DNA of 64,000 bases from Luscinia megarhynchos (taxonomy: Eukaryota > Chordata > Aves > Passeriformes > Turdidae). Both the position numbers and the translations under genes were made by a program. The notes beneath the pieces were generated by a model, which saw nothing but the letters and a program-made list of their open reading frames with translations, ran no database searches and was not told where the DNA came from. Below, piece by piece: positions 58,217 through 64,000 of the stretch (its first letter is position 1; each line of letters starts with the position of its first letter). The stretch spans positions 81,164,905-81,228,904 of the forward strand of contig JAPFBE010000002.1 of assembly GCA_034336665.1 (NCBI GenBank), in the 5' to 3' direction.

Positions 58217-59857
58217 GAAAATGTGGGCCTGCTTCTGCATGAGGTGGGCATGCTGGTGCCAGAGGCTGCAGAGTTACTGAATGCCTTGTTTGCCTCAGTC
58301 CTTACTGCAAGAAGTGGCTGTCAGCAATCCCAGACCCTGGTGGCAAGAGAGAAAGCCTGGAGGAAGGAGAACTTCCCACTGTTTGAGGTGGATCAGGTTG
58401 GAGTTCATTGAGGCAAACTTGTCCCACACACACCCATGGAGCCCCAAGGGATGTGCCCACGGGTGCTGGGGGAGCTGGCAAATGCCACTGCTCTCCATCA
58501 TCTTCGAAAGGTCATGGAGCACACAAGAGCTGCCTGAGGAAAGCAAATGTCACTTCAGTGTTCAAAATGGGCCAGAAGGAGCACCCAGGGAGCTGCAGGC
58601 CAGGCAGCCTCACCTCAGAGCCAGGAAAGGTGATGGAACAGTTTGTTCTGGGTGTCATCTTAGAGATGTGGAGGAAAAGAAGGTGATCAGGAGTAGCCAG
58701 CATGGACCCACCAAGGAGCAAATCATGCTTGACCAACCTGGTTGCTGTGCTGCCATGACTGGCTGGGTGGATGAGGGCAGAGCAGTGCCTGTTGTCCACC
58801 TCCACTTCCTCAAGGCTTTTGGCACTGTCTCCCTTCACATGCCCCCAGGCAGGCTCAGGAAGCCCCAGGAGTGCTGGGTGGGCAGAGAGGAGCTGTTTGG
58901 GCACTGGCTGCACAGCAGGCTCAGGGGCTGTGTCAGGCACAGTCTGGCTGAGGCTGCAGCTCGGGGTGTTCAGGGCTCAGAACTGGCCCAGGCTGCTCCC
59001 CTGATTCCCAGTGACCTGGGCAAAGGGACAGAGTGCACCCCAGTGAGTTTGCTGTGGTTCTGTGGTGGAGGAGTGGCTGACAGCCCAGAGCCTTGTGCTG
59101 CTGCTCAGTGACACCTGGGCAGGCTGGAGAGGAGCTCATAAAGGCAAGTGCAGAGCCCTGCACTGGGGAGGGATAAATGGGAAGGGATAACTCCAGCACC
59201 AGCACAGACTGGGGCTGAGCTGGGAGCACTCTGTGGAGAAGGACTGTGGCTCCATGAGCCAGAAGTGTGTGTGCCCTTGTGGCCACCCTGGGCTGGTGGC
59301 AGTGTGGCAGCAGGTCAGGGGAGCTGGTCCTGCCCCTCCATCAGCCCTGGGGAGGCCACAGCTGGAGTGCAGTGACCAGCTCTGAGCTCTCCAGCTCAGG
59401 AAACACAAGGAACCCCTGACCAGGTCCAGTGGAGGGCTGTGAAGATGATGAGAGAGCTTTTCTCTTGTGAGGAAAGGCTGAGGGAGCTGGAGCTGTTTAG
59501 CCTGGAGATGGCTGGGAGGGGATCTTATCAATGCATCCAAGTATCTTAAGGGAAGTGTCAAGAGAATGGGGCAGGATTCTTTCTAGTGCTGCCCAGTGGC
59601 AGGATAAGGGCAATGGGCACAGCCTGAAACACAGGAAGTTCCATCTGAATATGAGGAAAAACTACTTTACTGTGAGGGTGACAGAAAACCTGGGGAACAG
59701 GCTGCCCAGAGTGGTTGTGGAGTTTCCTTCTCTGGAAATACTCAAACCTGCCTGGACATGATCCCATGCAACCTGTTCTAGGAGAACCTGCTTCAGCAGG
59801 GGTGCTGGTCTAAGTGATCTCCAGAGGTACCTTCCAACCATTCTGTGATTCTGTGAA
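58217..59857 (+). mobile_element. CR1 LINE, 5'-truncated copy with reverse-transcriptase remnant
   Basis: A 1.64-kb CR1 copy in the sense orientation, ending in CATTCTGTGATTCTGTGA. Translation across frames recovers CR1 ORF2 in order: LLNALFASVLTAR (58277-58315), LLSIIFERSW and ANVTSVFKMGQKEHPGSCRP with PGKVMEQ (58484-58640), MTGWVDEGRAVPVVHLHFLK then AFGTVS (58756-58833), and LGKGTECT (59019-59042). The expected FADD catalytic box after that is damaged by a short deletion, and the frame changes several times. The rest continues through the C-terminal region and 3' UTR (CTCTGGAAATACTCAAACC, GATCTCCAGAGGTACCTTCC). It cannot encode an active enzyme. Confidence 0.95.
58277..59111 (+). pseudogene. 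Decayed CR1 reverse-transcriptase (ORF2) coding remnant
   Basis: This is the coding part of the CR1 copy still readable as reverse transcriptase. The longest frame (58281-59111, 276 codons) is open but only partly in the ancestral frame: the N-terminal RT motifs are split between the three frames, and the catalytic aspartate box near 59050 is lost. CR1 ORF2 normally encodes an endonuclease and RT of roughly 900 residues; only the RT palm and part of the thumb remain, and the endonuclease is absent through 5' truncation. The open frame should not be annotated as a host gene. Confidence 0.88.
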
Positions 59858-62800
59858 TAAAAATGATCCTAGAACTCAATAGCACTAATATTTGCTTTAC
59901 TATCTCTTTTTTTTCCCATGGATTTGTGGTATTTATGCTATGGTAGAGGAGTGGGAAAGAGAGGCAAACACAGCAGCACTCTCACACAAAGCTTCCATTA
60001 AGCCTTTTTTTTTGGAGAGGGAACAGATGAAATTTGAAAGAAATTAAATTTGAATAAAGAGCCTGGGGCAATGGCTGATTTCCACTTCAGCAGACATCAG
60101 AGATGGGCAAGGCGATCTCAGCTATGGTGCTGTCTGAAGGCTGATGCTTTTGCTTCAGTAGCATTGAAGTGCCACCCACTATCAGCTGAAGTTTTGTTCA
60201 CTCTGTAGAGCCAACCCCTCTGATGGTCTGGCTGGAAGGTACAGGAGTACCAGCTATTGCAAATAATTCAGCCAAAATCACTACAGATACACAAACCCTC
60301 ATTGCTTGACAGTGTTGTGCTTGCAGATAAAAGGCAGATATTTAGTCCTGAGTTTGCAGAGGTGCTTAGTCAGTGCTGAACAAGTGAAAATCTAAGGTGG
60401 GAAGTGTTTCTGACATTAAAACGGGACTTGCACACTGCAAGAAACATTTGAGTGTAGAAGGTTTAAAACATACAGTGACTTTACTTCCTCCTACCTTTTG
60501 GATCAGTCACTATTGCAGTCAGCTCAAAAAACCTAAGGCAAACCACAGCCAAAACTGTGGAGCTGCATATGGTTTTGACTCAAAACTGTGCAAAAATGCA
60601 GCTCTCTGATGGTTTTGGGAGTTGAAATCATAATTCTCCTCCTCCCTCTGGTTCATAATTCCCACTGGGAAGGACACCCATGAGGAAACTGAGTTCTGCT
60701 GCTCCCCAAACTGGCCTCAGTTTGCTGAGAAGGGCCACAAAAAAGTCTGGGGACCTGAGCTGAGAGTTTGTGCTGAACAGTGAACCCCATAGCTGAACTC
60801 TGGTGAGGTCTTAGGTGGTTCTATTTAGAAGCTACAGCTTCTATCAAATTAGTTATAGCTCCCTGTGGGTCTAGATCTAGGCCAGTTTTAAAATGATTGC
60901 AGAGTCTATTATATTTAAATATGTACTCCACTCACAGCTTGAGTGGCAGCAGTGCAACTTCTAAACCAGGTCGATGACTAATCAAGGGCAGTATGTACTA
61001 AAAAAGAACAAAAATTGTGGCACATGCATGACTTCTAGAGGAGGCCTCGTGCCCCACACTCTTCCAATTTGGGGTTTGGCAGCTCTGGGGTCACTGTGAT
61101 CCCAGATCACTTCAGGGCATTATCCTGATGACTCTTTAAAGTCATTCTGGAGTTTTACACAGTTTTAAGTACTGAGTGGCCACATGATGGTAAAGCTATT
61201 AAGGGTATGTTTATACCTTCTTGAAGATGACAGCTCCTCATGCACACTGGTATTATGTTACACATGCAAGTGTCTCCACAGATAATTGTGTCCACATAAA
61301 ATGCCATATATCAAGTCCTTGTGTGAAATTGCCCTGATTTCTAAAGCTGTGGTGGGATTTATACCACCTGATTTCAGGGCTTTTCACATCTCTTCTCTCC
61401 CTTTGCAGCATAGAGAGAAACAGGCACTTAAAAAGTGTTTTGCCTGATCTTTTTGCATGTGCACAAGAACAAGAGGAATCAGGTTCTGGATATGTTGATT
61501 TCTCTCCCTGGCTATCAGAGGAGTCCAGAGGTTTGTTTTGGGGCTGCCATCCCAGCACCCAACCCTCCTGCTCCCCCTGCCACTCGTATCTCCCTGCATC
61601 CCTGAGTGATGGGGGCTTGCACAGGAAACATGTGTGCAGGAAACACACAGCCTCACCATGCAACCCAGAAACACACAGTGCTGCAGGTGGGGCAAGCTGC
61701 AAGATACATCTGTGGGGAAGGGAGAGTCTCAGGTATTTGTCATGGACAGCCAAGTGACTGGTCCAGAATGTTGTTGATAAGCCCAGCACAGGAAGCACGC
61801 AGCACACCAGCATGCTCTGCTATATTTTCTTCCTGTTTTTACAGACTCATATTTTTCTTTCTTAACTGTGCAGTGAGGAAGATTTCTCTTTCCTCATTCT
61901 CTTCAGGCCTTTTAAGTCTCCCCACACCTTGTCTGTCCCATCACTGCCCTGCTGGGGTGGCAGCCTGCAGAGCCCTTTGGAGACAGGGCCAATGCCACCC
62001 CTGCTTGGCTGGCCCAGCCTCTCGCTGGAAGATGACTCAGGCTGCCTCAGCCCCAAGCTACAGGGAAAGCCAGGACACAGGGAAACTGGCCAACAACCCA
62101 AACCCACCCTGGGAGTGTGTACAAACAGATCTGGCAATGAGCCTGGCCTCCCAGGAGCTCAGGGAGAAATACCACCACGAGCAAATGTAAAACACCAAGA
62201 GAGGAGGACAGAGAAACAGCCGAGCTTTTCAGATGATCTGAAGCAGGATCTAGTGGGTGTTTCACTCCTTTCAGTTTCCTCTGAAAACCCTGGCTCGCAG
62301 TGATAAGATCACATGGTTGCACAAGCCAATTATTGCACAATTTTGTTCCGGGCGGTTTAAGAGGCTGCGTGTTGTTTTTTAATACACACTGCCCCCTCTG
62401 GCATCCCCCTCTGCTGCTGCCCGGCTCCTGCAGCAATCCGGGGTGCAAGGGGAGGGGAGCAGAGAGCCAGAGAGAGGCACAGCTTTATGGCTCACGTCAG
62501 CTGGGACATGCCATGTCCTCAGGCAGCACAGGAGAAAGTGGGAAGATGCTGGTCGGAGAAGCTGGCAAGCAAATGGTGTCATTTCTGGAGCACAGGAGGT
62601 GTAAGAAGATTTTTCTGCCTCCAAGTGCCATTCACATTCCTGTAGCTGGCACTGCATGGTGACAGGGTTCAAATGATTTGACTTCCATTTATTTTTGTTT
62701 CTTTCGCGGTTTTCCTCAGCTATGTCAGCACTTATATAATCCCATCGGGCTCTGATATTAACACCGCATTAGAATGAGCAGGAGCAGGATTCACACTGCT

Positions 62801-64000
62801 GCTGCTTTTGCTCAGAGACAGGTGTTCTCTGAGATGGCTGAACGACAGCAGATTTTTATGGGAAAACTATCTTTATAGCAGATAAAGCTAAGAATAGATG
62901 AAATCCTTGGCTTGCACCCATCTCTCAAAGAGACATCCAGATGGGAATCCTGAGTCCAGTGAGTCAGACCGTCTGTGCAAGATGAGGGGGCAGAGGGCTC
63001 CTTCTTTGCAAATCTTCTTGCTAGATAAGCAGGATTTGGAGAGCATTTTCACTCCACTAAAGCTCCGTGTGATCCCCTGGGGCACCATGCAGCAGGTTCT
63101 GGCTGTGGGCAGGATGCAGTGGTGCTGCTCCTCAGAAGCACGGCCACCAGCACATCCCTCACCGGGGGCTGCACACTGGGAAGGGCCTTTGCACACTGGA
63201 AAATGCCTCCAAGAAGGAAATGTGATGGCACAGTTCCACAGGAGGAAATGATGTAGGCATGTGCTCAAATATCTGAGAGAAAGGGCACTGATGGGTTCAG
63301 AGAGGGTTTTGCTCAAAAAAGAGCAAGGAGATGATGGTCCATCTCAAATCCAGCTAAGCTCGATTTGCTCTCCCTGCGAGGCTCCAGTTGAATCCCTTGC
63401 TGGCAGCTGGAAGGGCAGACAAAAAACAACATTCTACAGCAAGAATGGCTGAAGAGCAAGACAGTGCCATGACTCCTTGAAGCCTATTTGTTATTTTCCC
63501 ACATGAGAGGCACTAATCCCTTACTTGATTGGATGTGCCAAAAAGAACTTTGTCTTGAAGGTACTTCTGGGCCAGCACAAAAGTGCTGGCCAGATAAACA
63601 CAACACCAAATTTGGGATTCTTTTTTTTTTTTCCAAAGTGTTTTTAAAGAATTAAGGATAACTGCCTTTGAATTAAGTGGTTTTAGAAGTCATGCCTCAG
63701 GAGGGAACTAGGTCATTCAGAAACTCCAGTGGACCGCTGCCAGAAACAATTTATTTTAAAAGCAGTACTTGTATAAGTGAAATGAGAATACAGAAATCCT
63801 TAGTCTTACATCTCCAAGTTGACAGTTAAGTGAGATGTTTGTTGAAGGAGCTTCCTTACAATAAAACACAGGTCCCTGGGGTACCATCAGAAAACTGGAT
63901 ATTCATTAACCTCCATATATAACTGTGTTTGTGTGAATGACAAATAAAAGAAAAACCTACACTGTTGAAGAAAAACACAGCTATACTGCAGAAATTTCTT
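59858..64000. other. Intergenic sequence to the right end of the window
   Basis: About 4.1 kb with no supported gene. Minus-strand frames at 61253-61813 (186 codons) and plus-strand frames at 61606-62190 (194 codons) have no recognisable domains and overlap each other. A patch at about 62325-62890 combines AT-rich stretches with retained CpGs and several transcription-factor-like motifs, and is a candidate regulatory element. A T-run lies at 63621-63632. Confidence 0.45.

Noticed and set aside
61253..62190. 186-codon minus and 194-codon plus frames
   Set aside because: They partly overlap in opposite directions, show no domains and have no supporting splice or promoter signals.
62385..62410. 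CTCF-like motif (minus-strand CCAGAGGGGGCAG)
   Set aside because: It is one base short of the CTCF core spacing; motif strength cannot be judged without a matrix score.

Overview
The window is nuclear DNA from a vertebrate, almost certainly a bird and probably a passerine. Three things support this. One gene is split by GT-AG introns under a CpG-island promoter. The interspersed repeats are dominated by CR1 LINE fragments ending in the avian octamer-like tail (ATTCTGTG repeats or their complement). Two LTR fragments resemble endogenous-retrovirus LTRs I know from songbird genomes. Family assignments of repeats come from memory of consensus sequences, not from a search.

The only protein-coding gene I can support is YWHAZ (14-3-3 zeta/delta), on the minus strand at about 7377 to 33060. 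All five coding exons are present and intact: 30413-30706, 15540-15663, 11965-12128, 11780-11875 and 8366-8425, giving 738 bp, 245 codons plus stop. Exon lengths (294, 124, 164, 96 and 60 coding bases) and phases join without a frameshift, and every junction is GT-AG. The 3' UTR is about 1 kb and ends at a canonical poly(A) signal. It carries seed matches for miR-451, miR-375 and miR-30. The untranslated first exon or exons lie in a 1.8-kb CpG island (about 31880-33700) with three possible splice donors and an RFX-like/CRE/CCAAT cluster.

Layout: 1-455 is the 3' part of an ERV LTR; 456-7376 is unannotated sequence downstream of YWHAZ; 7377-33060 is YWHAZ, with CR1 fragments in introns 5 and 2; 31880-33700 is the CpG-island promoter; 33700-64000 is intergenic sequence upstream of YWHAZ. 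That right half holds a 123-bp tandem duplication (34560-34805), an LTR on the minus strand (38598-38895), a 28-copy AATAG microsatellite (49855-49994) on a CR1 tail, two short CR1 fragments, and a 1.6-kb degenerate CR1 reverse-transcriptase copy (58217-59857). I see no other gene there. If the mammalian 8q22 order holds, this side should face ZNF706 and the left side PABPC1, but neither is visible.

I did not find an undescribed biological system. The items most worth following up are the promoter architecture, the microRNA-responsive 3' UTR, the tandem duplication, and a few candidate conserved noncoding patches that only an alignment could confirm.
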